From: a virus
Virus record (IMG/VR): IMGVR_UViG_3300049001_000044
Span: 1 to 64,000 of that record
DNA length: 64,000 nucleotides
Strand: one strand, 5' to 3'
The notes under the pieces were generated by a model that did no database searches, was not told the origin of the DNA, and was given only the letters and a program-made list of their open reading frames with translations. Positions 49,597-57,145 of this stretch are shown piece by piece (the stretch's first letter is position 1; the number at the start of each line of letters is the position of its first letter). The translations under genes and the position numbers were made by a program.

Positions 49597-50283
49597 ATGA
49601 AGAAAATCATCCTAGGCTCTGCCGTCTTTCTATTTACTGCCTCATCGTTCGCAAAAAGTGGATGTGAGGACTTCACTTACAACGGGGTGTTTCCAACCAC
49701 TAGGGACAAGGTCACCATCCTTTGCAAGAACGGCTTCGCTGTTGGTTACTCCACCGAGAAGAAGACTCTGTTGTGGGTAGTAGAGAGGATTGACCCTAAC
49801 GCCAAGTACACCATCAAGCATCGCCCATCCTTCCACAAAGACGACGCGCTTCCTCATGACGTTCAATCCAGTAATCAGGACTTCGTCGGTACAGGTTACG
49901 ACAAGGGCCACATGGTTCCATTTGAGGACATGTCCTACAGCAGGGAGTCCGCTTACGATAGCATGAGCCTAACCAATATCGTGCCACAGAACTTTGCGAA
50001 CAATAGAGGCGGATGGAAATCGCTGGAAATGTACGCGCGAAAAAGTGCGAGCTATGGAGTTGTGTACGTGGTGAGTGGCCCTATCTTCGAAGGCAAAATG
50101 GACTATCTCAACAAGCGCGTCCCTATCCCTACCTCGCTCTTTAAGGTCATCATCAATCCCAAGACAAAAAAGACCGAGGCATGGGTCCTACCTAATACGC
50201 CAATCTCCAGCTACGAGGTAGACCACTTCAAAACTACCCCTCAAGCAATTGGGAAGCTAGGAGTGCAAATCACCACCCCATGA
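49597..50283 (+). CDS. Secreted DNA/RNA non-specific endonuclease (NUC1 family)
   Basis: 228 residues. MKKIILGSAVFLFTASSFA is a signal peptide. The mature enzyme has TGYDKGHMVPFEDM (the DRGH motif with Arg changed to Lys), then MSLTNIVPQNFANNRGGWKSLE with the metal-binding Asn. It should act in the periplasm; it may degrade DNA of later-arriving phages or of the host at lysis. One of few plus-strand genes here. Confidence 0.9.
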   Translation: MKKIILGSAVFLFTASSFAKSGCEDFTYNGVFPTTRDKVTILCKNGFAVGYSTEKKTLLWVVERIDPNAKYTIKHRPSFHKDDALPHDVQSSNQDFVGTGYDKGHMVPFEDMSYSRESAYDSMSLTNIVPQNFANNRGGWKSLEMYARKSASYGVVYVVSGPIFEGKMDYLNKRVPIPTSLFKVIINPKTKKTEAWVLPNTPISSYEVDHFKTTPQAIGKLGVQITTP

Positions 50284-50320
50284 GTTGACGCCCGTCATAG
50301 TTGACAGGTTTCAATGCTGC

Positions 50321-50350
50321 AGAAAAAGGGCTCCACGAGGGAGCCCTTTT
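50321..50350. terminator. Two-way terminator between convergent genes
   Basis: AAAAAGGGCTCC, ACGA, GGGAGCCCTTTTT. Confidence 0.88.
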
Positions 50351-50368
50351 TCTTTCGAGTTACAGAGG

Positions 50369-51184
50369 TTACGGTGTTACCGGCAATGCACGCTTGTGGA
50401 TTGTCTTCGAGAACTGGTCGATGATGCGCTGCTCTGAGGTCGAGCTGATCTCCTTGCCCTCTAGGTAATCGTCGATCTCGTCGTATGTCACCCCATAGGC
50501 CACTTCGTCTGGCTTGCCTGGGTCCAGATTCTCTAGGTCAGCAGTTGGGGTCTTGTTCACCAACTTATCTGGTGCGCCCAGCGCTTTTCCAATGGCCTTC
50601 ACCTGTCGTTTCGTCAGGCCAGCCAGAGGCATGATGTCAGCAAACCCATCACCGCCTTTCGTGAAGAAGCCCATCACTGCTTCGGCCGCATGGTCAGTAC
50701 CAATCACCAAGCCACCAGTTGCCCCAGCGATTGCATACTGCATGATCATCCGCTGTCGAGCCTTGATATTGCCCATCACGAAGTCTTCATGCTCAATGCT
50801 GTTGAACTTGACTTCGTTGTGGACTTCAAACAGGACAGCTTCGCTTGCACGTCCGATGTTGCAGGTCAACGTGATATCTGGCTGGATGAAGTTGAGAGCT
50901 GCCTGCGCATCCGCTTCGTCACGTTGAGTATGGTAAGGCAGACGGACAGCGATGAACTCTGCATCGTAGCCTTCCGACTTTAGTTTATAGATGGCAAGTT
51001 GTGCGAGCTTACCAGCAGTTGTCGAGTCGACACCACCAGAAATGCCCAGCGTGTAGGTGCGCTGGCCAGATTTCCGCAGATAGTCGGCGAGGAAGTCAAC
51101 ACGACGGTTGATCTCTTGGTCAACATCAATAACTGGTTTAACGTTCAACTCACGAATGATTGCGTCTTGGACTACTTTAAACAT
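50369..51184 (-). CDS. nadE: NAD synthetase, ammonia type
   Basis: 271 residues from the ATG at 51184 (overlapping the previous gene by eight bases). PP-loop LGISGGVDSTTAGKLAQLA, VIGTDHAAEAVMGFFTKGGD and IMPLAGLTKRQV are the deamido-NAD-binding signatures of NadE. It turns nicotinate adenine dinucleotide, ATP and ammonia into NAD+. No glutaminase domain. The phage may raise NAD+ for its ADP-ribosyltransferase-like proteins and DNA metabolism. Confidence 0.95.
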   Translation of the reverse strand: MFKVVQDAIIRELNVKPVIDVDQEINRRVDFLADYLRKSGQRTYTLGISGGVDSTTAGKLAQLAIYKLKSEGYDAEFIAVRLPYHTQRDEADAQAALNFIQPDITLTCNIGRASEAVLFEVHNEVKFNSIEHEDFVMGNIKARQRMIMQYAIAGATGGLVIGTDHAAEAVMGFFTKGGDGFADIMPLAGLTKRQVKAIGKALGAPDKLVNKTPTADLENLDPGKPDEVAYGVTYDEIDDYLEGKEISSTSEQRIIDQFSKTIHKRALPVTP

Positions 51185-51470
51185 TCTCTTGTTCCTTTTC
51201 AATTTGATTGGCGCATTGACGCATCAGATAGATGGCGTCGACAAAATCCCATTTGTTCCTGGGTAGTCTTGGGAGGGTGAAGCGAACACTCAATGCCCAG
51301 CGGTCGAAGTCAGCGATTTTGGCACCGACTTGGAACTCGCCGTACATGTTCACTCTCCACCTTCGCCCTTTACCAACGAGGTAGAACCAACGGGACTGGC
51401 GCTGTCCACTGCTCTCAGGCTTGAGGCCCGCCTTCTTGCACCAATCTGCCCATTGCTTAGGTAGCTTCAT
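51177..51470 (-). CDS. Unknown small protein
   Basis: 97 residues, Trp/Arg-rich (KPESSGQRQSRWFYLVGKGR). Possibly a small RNA- or DNA-binding beta protein. Overlaps both neighbours. Confidence 0.72.
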   Translation of the reverse strand: MKLPKQWADWCKKAGLKPESSGQRQSRWFYLVGKGRRWRVNMYGEFQVGAKIADFDRWALSVRFTLPRLPRNKWDFVDAIYLMRQCANQIEKEQENV

Positions 51471-51633
51471 CTCGAATCAGCTCTTTCAGAAGATCCATCC
51501 CACTGTCGTAGTCGCCTTCGTTGAATTCGATGACTGCAGCGCGGATGATGTTGGTGGTTTGGGTGAGGGACATCGTCAGCAACTTCACCTGCTCTTCCAG
51601 TTGCTGGATTTTGAGTTGGTCACCGATGCTCAT
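51457..51633 (-). CDS. Small coiled-coil protein of 58 residues
   Basis: ATG at 51633 overlaps the preceding stop (ATGA); MSIGDQLKIQQLEEQVKLLT is a coiled coil, followed by an acidic helix. Linked to the next gene by a 14-base overlap. Confidence 0.68.
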   Translation of the reverse strand: MSIGDQLKIQQLEEQVKLLTMSLTQTTNIIRAAVIEFNEGDYDSGMDLLKELIRDEAT

Positions 51634-51800
51634 CGCTTTAGCTTCTCGTATGCTGCCATCGCTGCTTGGGCTTCTTCAACGATGTTCTTAGTCAGGGACG
51701 CCAGGCCCCATCCACCACTTCGTGAGATGTTGCCAGTGAGAGAGGCAGCAATGAACTGCGCAATCTTCTCATTGTACTCGCTAATTGGAATGTGGCTCAC
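51630..51800 (-). CDS. Small protein of 56 residues (GTG start)
   Basis: GTG at 51800 overlaps the stop of the nucleotidase gene as GTGA. Product SHIPISEYNEKIAQFIAASL, then a Gly-rich turn and a helix. Unrecognised. Confidence 0.66.
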   Translation of the reverse strand: MSHIPISEYNEKIAQFIAASLTGNISRSGGWGLASLTKNIVEEAQAAMAAYEKLKR

Positions 51801-52342
51801 GAAGTAAGTTCCTTCAGAATGCGGATGGTGCGTTCACCATCGTTCGTGTCGTGTAAGATGCCGATACCACCCGCAGCAATCCATTCCTGGATATTGTCGT
51901 GGCGGTCATCGATGAGGATGTCACCCTTGTTCTTCACGTGCTTCCACTTGTCACGAGAGTAGGGACCAATCACGACAGGAATTTCGATGTGTGGGAAGCG
52001 GTCTGCCATCCAGTCGATCTTGTCTTTCTCTGCTGAGGGGACAGACGCACGACGAGGAATTGCAGTCAGCATCCTACGTGCTTTAGCTGGGGTCGCCATC
52101 ACCGCCTGCAGCAAGTCTTCTGCATACGGGGTGGTTGGCAGTTCGAAATACAGGCGATCCCACTTTGACAGGAACGACCACATTTCTGCGTCAGCGCCTG
52201 GACCGGCTTGGTGGGAGAAGGTTCGACCCATGTGAATGAAGACGAACGCGTCGAAGTCGGCAACGACGCCGTCCATATCGACGTTGATCTCATTTACGTT
52301 GGGATCAAACGTGGTGATTACTTGGGTTAGTAGATGTTCCAT
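51797..52342 (-). CDS. HAD-type 5'(3')-deoxyribonucleotidase
   Basis: 181 residues. INVDMDGVVADFDAF is the HAD nucleophile motif; LTAIPRR, YSRDKWKHV and DILIDDRHDNIQEW are motifs II-IV. Fits deoxynucleotidases that remove phosphate from dNMPs, perhaps to clear unmodified dCMP or recycle host nucleotides. Confidence 0.85.
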   Translation of the reverse strand: MEHLLTQVITTFDPNVNEINVDMDGVVADFDAFVFIHMGRTFSHQAGPGADAEMWSFLSKWDRLYFELPTTPYAEDLLQAVMATPAKARRMLTAIPRRASVPSAEKDKIDWMADRFPHIEIPVVIGPYSRDKWKHVKNKGDILIDDRHDNIQEWIAAGGIGILHDTNDGERTIRILKELTS

Positions 52343-52363
52343 AGGCTCCTCTTGTTATGAGTT

Positions 52364-52392
52364 ATTGTACGTCGCCATCACTCAATAAAAAT
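52364..52392 (-). promoter_or_regulatory. Middle-type promoter
   Basis: ATTTTT, 17 bases, TACAAT on the minus strand, 22 bases before the nucleotidase ATG. Confidence 0.6.
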
Positions 52393-52417
52393 CTGCGACC
52401 AGATCCGGAGCAAAAGA

Positions 52418-52437
52418 AAGCCCGACGAATCGGGCTT
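52418..52437 (-). terminator. Terminator after tRNA-Thr
   Basis: AAGCCCGA, CGAA, TCGGGCTT with TTCTTTTG after it on the minus strand. Confidence 0.82.
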
Positions 52438-52446
52438 GTGTCTTGG

Positions 52447-52519
52447 TGCTGTAGAAGGGAATCGAACCCATGACCTCTTCCTTACCAAGAAAGTGCTCTA
52501 CCGACTGAGCTACTACAGC
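52447..52519 (-). tRNA. tRNA-Thr (GGT)
   Basis: Acceptor GCTGTAG/CTACAGC, D-stem GCTC/GAGC, anticodon loop TTGGTAA, T-loop TTCGATT, discriminator A. It stands alone, 5.5 kb from the main array, between two coding genes. A second Thr(GGT) lies at 61830. Confidence 0.93.
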
Positions 52520-52525
52520 ATGAGA

Positions 52526-52906
52526 TTATTTATGGGCTTCCATCCGTTCCCGGATATCAGCAAACGCTACCTCGAATTCATGCTCCGCTTTGAAGTATTC
52601 ATCTGCATAGTCCGCATATCCCACGGCGATATTGCTCGTACTACTTAATACACCAAATCGGTTCTTCACGATGCGAGCGAGTTGGCAGAGACGGTCGAGG
52701 TCCTCCACCGTCACCTTTGTCAGGACACGCGGTGGTTGCTCATTGCTCAAGAAGGCGTGCTCGTATTTCCAAGTAGCACGCGGCCACGCCTTCGCCTGGT
52801 TAGGATGCAGGATCTTGGGACCGAACTCCACGTGCCCATCCTCGATGTGGTTGTGCTCGAAGACGCCCTTGTCGTTCTTGCGAGTCCAAATGGTAATGGG
52901 CGTCAT
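52526..52906 (-). CDS. Unknown protein
   Basis: 126 residues, charged, Trp-containing start (MTPITIWTRKNDKGVFEHNH). ATGA overlap with the Nudix gene. Its last codons (HK-stop) by chance read CATAAATA. Unrecognised. Confidence 0.75.
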   Translation of the reverse strand: MTPITIWTRKNDKGVFEHNHIEDGHVEFGPKILHPNQAKAWPRATWKYEHAFLSNEQPPRVLTKVTVEDLDRLCQLARIVKNRFGVLSSTSNIAVGYADYADEYFKAEHEFEVAFADIRERMEAHK

Positions 52907-53637
52907 TCCTCCACCTCTTGAAAATCGGAGAGGTCCACATCTACTGACTTCTCTTTGTAGCCCAGCACCTTCGCGATTTGGATGAAGGCCTGCTTCACCA
53001 GCTCTTTGTGCGCCTCACGGCCACCATTCATGAACTGCTCAGCAGTCATCCAAACCACAGCACCGGTTTCGAAGTGCGGTTGGTTGAAGTCGAACTCATC
53101 CTTCACCTCGACAGCATAAAGAGCGAAGGTGTATTCCTTCTCGTCTTGAATCGTACCCTTCAGCACGTTGTAGACGGATTGTTCCTGGTATGTGGTGTTG
53201 TCCAGCTTCAGACCCAGCTCTTCTTCACCCTCACGAATTGCTGCGTGCTTTGAGGATTTGTCGGTAGGATCAACATACCCCTTGCTGATTTGCGGAAGAG
53301 GACCACCATATTTCGGGTCAGACGAAATCATGAACATCATACGCAGCTCCCTGCCATCGTGACGGTAAGGGATGATGCCTGCCTTCTCGACAGGTGGATG
53401 CCAAGTCCAGCAGCCACAGTACTTGCAACCCACTGGGTCCCAGTTCTCGTATCCATCGAAGTGACGGTAGTATGCGTGACCACAGTCGCATTTCGCATCG
53501 TCAGGGAAGTCAGGATTCATGCGCAGCTCGGTGCGCTCTACCATCACCTTCGTGCGAAGATATGGACCCGTGGTGTCAGCATCCGGCTCGGACGACAACA
53601 CCTTGTCTTGGTTTATGCAGTTGAAAATTCTTGCCAT
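52903..53637 (-). CDS. Nudix hydrolase with zinc ribbon
   Basis: 244 residues from MARIF. CDCGHAYYRHFDGY followed by CKYCGCWTWH is a zinc ribbon at about 50-80. The Nudix domain has MFMISSDPKYGGPLPQISKG and AAIREGEEELGL; the box carries one extra residue, but the REx-EExG core is intact. MISSD-YGGP is shared with the Nudix at 56482, so the two are paralogues. Confidence 0.87.
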   Translation of the reverse strand: MARIFNCINQDKVLSSEPDADTTGPYLRTKVMVERTELRMNPDFPDDAKCDCGHAYYRHFDGYENWDPVGCKYCGCWTWHPPVEKAGIIPYRHDGRELRMMFMISSDPKYGGPLPQISKGYVDPTDKSSKHAAIREGEEELGLKLDNTTYQEQSVYNVLKGTIQDEKEYTFALYAVEVKDEFDFNQPHFETGAVVWMTAEQFMNGGREAHKELVKQAFIQIAKVLGYKEKSVDVDLSDFQEVEE

Positions 53638-53658
53638 CGTTCCTCCTTTGTACTTGTT

Positions 53659-53687
53659 ATTGTACAACGATGGCGATCGTGTTGAAA
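53659..53687 (-). promoter_or_regulatory. Middle-type promoter
   Basis: TTTCAA, 17 bases, TACAAT on the minus strand, 22 bases before the Nudix ATG; the -35 weaker than in the other sites. Confidence 0.5.
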
Positions 53688-54608
53688 CTAAGTCCTGGTC
53701 TCCAACACTTTGGGATGTAAGCTGATTACGTTATCGACGTATTTCACTTGTCTTGTAAATCGATATCGATGCAAGATGTCGAATACCCTCTTGCTGGGGT
53801 ATTTGCCAAACTCAAGTCTGTCTCTTTGCGTTACGAGCTCAGACTTCTCATCGTATATTTCCTTCACTCGTTCGAAGCCGGTCATCTTGAACTTTTGTGG
53901 GATGACGTCGAACCCCGCTCTAGAGTACAAGTCGCATTTATTGGCGTACCCAGTCGAGGAACATCGTGCCGTCCTGAAGAATCTACGGAATGAACCGACT
54001 AACTCAGGATCATGTATGAAGAAGAATGGGATGATACTTCTTTGGGTATTTGTCGCGTAGCGAAGTAAACCCAAAATCGTGTAATTGACATTTGGACCTT
54101 CTGAGTAACAGTTACCGCTAAAGATGACGGTACCCTCAGTTACCAGCTCACTCATCTTCATGTGCGTGCAGATTTGCGGACTAGTACAGCTATGCGTTAA
54201 GACGTAGGACTCAAGCTCCCGTTCTATGAAGTCAATGATCTTGAAGTCTTTGAACTCAACCGCCAATCCATTCATGTCTACGAAAGTCTTCAGCGTTTCC
54301 AAGTCTTCAACATTGAGTACCTCACCGTCATCAGTCACATACTGCACCGACATTAGCTTGAATGGAACACCTGACTTCATCCAAGCGCAAACCATCGCTT
54401 GACTATCGACCCCTCCTGATACCATTAGAGTGAATGGTGCGGGATACTTATCAGCGATCCTTCTTACAGAATTAACGGCAGCCGTCAGTGGTGGTAGATC
54501 ATTCTCATCTACCACACTAAAGTCCATCACGTATGGGATAGATCGACTGGGCGTCTGAGATAACTTAAGGCCCCATCCCTTTTTCACCCAATCCAAAATC
54601 ACCCCCAT
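53688..54608 (-). CDS. PP-loop ATP pyrophosphatase-like protein
   Basis: 306 residues. FTLMVSGGVDSQAMVCAWM near 60-78 is the N-type PP-loop of asparagine synthetase, GMP synthetase and QueC/TilS enzymes. THSCTSPQICTHMKMSEL and GNCYSEGPN contain cysteines that could bind metal. No glutaminase part. Four bases after the subtilase stop. It may activate a substrate by adenylation for tRNA, DNA or peptide modification. Confidence 0.82.
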   Translation of the reverse strand: MGVILDWVKKGWGLKLSQTPSRSIPYVMDFSVVDENDLPPLTAAVNSVRRIADKYPAPFTLMVSGGVDSQAMVCAWMKSGVPFKLMSVQYVTDDGEVLNVEDLETLKTFVDMNGLAVEFKDFKIIDFIERELESYVLTHSCTSPQICTHMKMSELVTEGTVIFSGNCYSEGPNVNYTILGLLRYATNTQRSIIPFFFIHDPELVGSFRRFFRTARCSSTGYANKCDLYSRAGFDVIPQKFKMTGFERVKEIYDEKSELVTQRDRLEFGKYPSKRVFDILHRYRFTRQVKYVDNVISLHPKVLETRT

Positions 54609-54612
54609 ATCG

Positions 54613-56208
54613 TTACATGCACGCAACACCGGTGCAATAGCAGTCCATCTGTTTTGCGCTACCACAGTTGTGGCAAGCGGTACAGCCGTTCGTTGCGCAT
54701 GTTGTGACATTACAAGTACCGCCGGTCGCGTAAGGCGTGATCTTCAACTGTGGATCAACAGTTGGGTCGCTCTCGTCTAGCGTATCAGCAACAACCCACA
54801 TTCTAACTTGGTAGGGGACTTCTCCGCCTTCACGAAGGGAGAGAGTGAAATTGATGTCGAAGTATTTCCAAGTCGAACCATCTGTGATGTCGATCTTACC
54901 AAGTAGCAGGCCGTTGTCAAATGTCATGCCTTCAGGCAAGCCGTCGCAAGTTGCACTTGACACCGTTAGTCTGTTGAAGAGGTCGAAGCCCCACTCTTGC
55001 CCACTCTTGACCTTTAGCTCAGCCAGGGCGCCAACACCGACATCATATGGCTTGGTCTTGAATGTAGTGACTAGGTTAACGGACGAGGAGTATTTTGGAT
55101 CATCCAGATGAATCAAATTTCTGCGGTAGAAGCCCACTGTGCCAACGAAGGTTTGCACAAACGTATCTTCACTGATCGATTTGATAGCAATTTGCCCGTC
55201 GCTAGTAACAGCAGTGGCGAGATTATACGCAGTTGCTGCAGTATGGATCGCAGCTGCGATAGATGTTCCGGATACCAATCCATATCCACCACCAACCAGC
55301 GCGACGTAGATGTCTTCACCTGGTGCCCAGCCATCTAGCTGTCCACCATTCGTAGCGCCAGTAGTCAAGCTGGTCGCTGACGAGTAATTGGAGAAATCTG
55401 ATGGCATGAAATCCTGGCTATAAGAGCCGATCGTGGTCACCATATCCATGCCAGCAGGGGTCACATCGCCGATCTCAACTCCACTGTTACCTGCAGCGGC
55501 GACAGCGTAGACGCCGGCTTCGATAAGCTTGGCGATTTTGGATTCGATGAATGTGTTCTTAGCAATACCCCAGCTCATGTTCACGACAGAGGCGGTCTTT
55601 CCATTTGCCACAAAGTCAGAGATGATGGCATCGAATGCGTCAAGCAAATCACTCTGCAGAGTCTCGACGGAATTGTCGAACACCTTAACCACCTTGACAC
55701 TTGCAGACGTCATGCCGCATGTCTTACCAGCGATGACGCTTGCGAGAGATGTGCCGTGACCAGTGGTGTCAGTGAAGTCACTCGTGAACGAGTGCATGGT
55801 TTGAATCTTCGCATCCGCAAATTCAGGGTGTGTCAAGTCAATACCACTGTCCATGATATAGATGGTGACATTATTACCCAAGATAGGGTAGGTCTCTACA
55901 TCGGTGGAAAAGTCTGGGGTCATGATACTAGCGACCTTCCACCAATCCTTCGAGTCGGTATTTGAGAACTGTCCGTATTGGAAATCTGTACCTAGATCGA
56001 AACTTACACCCATCAGATTGATTGGGTTCGATTCGTTCTTAATAGCTGTCTCCACGATGTCAGTGACAGGCGGCTCAATGTCGGTGTCTACCAGATAAAC
56101 TTCTTCATAGTTCTGGTACTGCTTCACCACATTGCAGTTGTTTGCCTGGAGGTAAGCTTGGATATCTGCAAGGGTAGCGTCTTGCTTAAAGTCGACTAGG
56201 AATTTCAT
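54613..56208 (-). CDS. Subtilisin-like serine protease (S8) with Cys-rich tail
   Basis: 531 residues from MKFLVDF. An inhibitor-like N-terminal prodomain is followed by the catalytic triad: YIMDSGIDLTHPE (Asp), DTTGHGTSLASVIAG (His), VSGTSIAAAI (Ser), with AAAGNSG as oxyanion-hole Asn. After a beta domain, the last 35 residues hold ten cysteines and one histidine (TCATNGCTACHNCG, DCYCTGVACM), unlike usual subtilases. No secretion signal. It is in a late unit with a zinc-ribbon and a PP-loop protein, so it may be a virion or head-maturation protease or act on host proteins at the end of infection. Confidence 0.9.
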   Translation of the reverse strand: MKFLVDFKQDATLADIQAYLQANNCNVVKQYQNYEEVYLVDTDIEPPVTDIVETAIKNESNPINLMGVSFDLGTDFQYGQFSNTDSKDWWKVASIMTPDFSTDVETYPILGNNVTIYIMDSGIDLTHPEFADAKIQTMHSFTSDFTDTTGHGTSLASVIAGKTCGMTSASVKVVKVFDNSVETLQSDLLDAFDAIISDFVANGKTASVVNMSWGIAKNTFIESKIAKLIEAGVYAVAAAGNSGVEIGDVTPAGMDMVTTIGSYSQDFMPSDFSNYSSATSLTTGATNGGQLDGWAPGEDIYVALVGGGYGLVSGTSIAAAIHTAATAYNLATAVTSDGQIAIKSISEDTFVQTFVGTVGFYRRNLIHLDDPKYSSSVNLVTTFKTKPYDVGVGALAELKVKSGQEWGFDLFNRLTVSSATCDGLPEGMTFDNGLLLGKIDITDGSTWKYFDINFTLSLREGGEVPYQVRMWVVADTLDESDPTVDPQLKITPYATGGTCNVTTCATNGCTACHNCGSAKQMDCYCTGVACM

Positions 56209-56225
56209 GGTGTCCTTATTTTGGT

Positions 56226-56453
56226 TTACCACTTGTTAAGTGGGCACTCAACGTTCAATAGCTTTGTCTTTGCCGTCATAAAGCACCCGCACTCCTTGCA
56301 AGTCTTCGTGAGCTTGATAAGTGAGGGGCACTCGACACAAATCTCGATGCGCTTCTTCGCGACATCTGTTGGTGCAAGCTGGCCTTGGACGCGTTCAGCA
56401 ACTTCTTCAGCAACTTCCTGCACTCTAGCCTTTAGTTTGTCTGCGAATGACAT
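56226..56453 (-). CDS. Small zinc-ribbon protein
   Basis: 75 residues; N-terminal helix, then CVECPSLIKLTKTCKECGCF and CPLNKW. This cysteine layout is familiar from short proteins in many T4-like phages; function unknown. First gene of the late unit. Confidence 0.82.
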   Translation of the reverse strand: MSFADKLKARVQEVAEEVAERVQGQLAPTDVAKKRIEICVECPSLIKLTKTCKECGCFMTAKTKLLNVECPLNKW

Positions 56454-56478
56454 GTTAAGCCTTCTATGGTTGATGGGA

Positions 56479-56486
56479 TATTTATT
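56479..56486 (-). promoter_or_regulatory. T4-type late promoter
   Basis: AATAAATA on the minus strand, 26 bases before the ATG at 56453. Confidence 0.7.
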
Positions 56487-56949
56487 GGGCTAGCTTTCGA
56501 ATCTTCTCCGCACACGCGGACACGATGTGACGTTGGGAACGTCGACCCTTCTTGTTGAATTCCGCTTCAGTGAACCAAACAACTTCCTTGGTCTCATAGT
56601 GCGGTTTGCCGAAGTCGCGAACGTCATCGACCCGGCAGATCATGACAGTAAAAGGATACTTGGCGTCTAGCCCTTCCAACTCGCCCGTCCATCCCGTGGT
56701 TAGGGTACCATCCACGATGTTCGAACGACGAAGTCCAAGTTCTTCTTCGGCTTCCCTAACACCTGCAACTTCCTCAGTCTCTCCTGGGTCAATGCCACCC
56801 TTAGCAATCATGGGGTCTGGACCACCATAGGCCGCGTCGGACGAGATCATGAAAGCCATGCGAGGTTCGCCATTGGCTTCCAATACGTAGGGAATGCATC
56901 CTGCTTTCCCACGCTTCTTGGGTGCTTCGAAAAGTTGATGTAGTTTCAT
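56482..56949 (-). CDS. Nudix hydrolase with capsid-targeting leader
   Basis: 155 residues from the ATG at 56949. Starts MKLHQLFEAPKKR (L-F-E leader). MAFMISSDAAYGGP, AKGGIDPGETEEVAGV and REAEEELGL give a complete Nudix box. Own late promoter. If the leader is cut as in T4 internal proteins, this enzyme is carried in the head and enters the host with the DNA, where it could act on a nucleotide signal such as an alarmone or ADP-ribose. Confidence 0.87.
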   Translation of the reverse strand: MKLHQLFEAPKKRGKAGCIPYVLEANGEPRMAFMISSDAAYGGPDPMIAKGGIDPGETEEVAGVREAEEELGLRRSNIVDGTLTTGWTGELEGLDAKYPFTVMICRVDDVRDFGKPHYETKEVVWFTEAEFNKKGRRSQRHIVSACAEKIRKLAQ

Positions 56950-56978
56950 GTTGGGATGAGTGTAAGTGATAGTGAAGC

Positions 56979-56986
56979 TATTTATC
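56979..56986 (-). promoter_or_regulatory. T4-type late promoter
   Basis: GATAAATA on the minus strand, 30 bases before the Nudix start. Confidence 0.7.
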
Positions 56987-57003
56987 CAGCGCATAGCTCA
57001 GGA

Positions 57004-57082
57004 CTTACCAGTGAGGCCCAGAGACCTCCACCACGTCACGATGTAGAAGCCCATAGACAACGAAGGGACCTCTCTGGGCCCC
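57004..57082. repeat. Repeat element R6
   Basis: Left arm CTTACCAGTGAGGCCCAGAG and ACCTCC (57004-57029), right arm GGGACCTCTCTGGGCCCC (57065-57082). The most diverged copy. Downstream of the terminator of 57146. Confidence 0.75.
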
Positions 57083-57104
57083 TTGGAAAATGCGAACGCA
57101 AAAA

Positions 57105-57125
57105 GGCCCCTCCTCGAGAGGGGCC
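57105..57125 (-). terminator. Terminator after the gene at 57146
   Basis: GGCCCCTC, five bases, GAGGGGCC with TTTTTG following on the minus strand. Confidence 0.85.
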
Positions 57126-57145
57126 GGCTGGAGAAGGCCGCCGGA

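Noticed and set aside
52527-52534. CATAAATA resembling a late promoter for tRNA-Thr at 52447
   Set aside because: It is encoded by the last codons (His-Lys-stop) of the gene at 52526 and may be chance; the tRNA probably shares the upstream transcript.
2272-57082. CRISPR array from the repeated GAGGTCTCTGAGCACCTC units
   Set aside because: Copies are kilobases apart, each has internal inverted symmetry, and there are no regular spacers.
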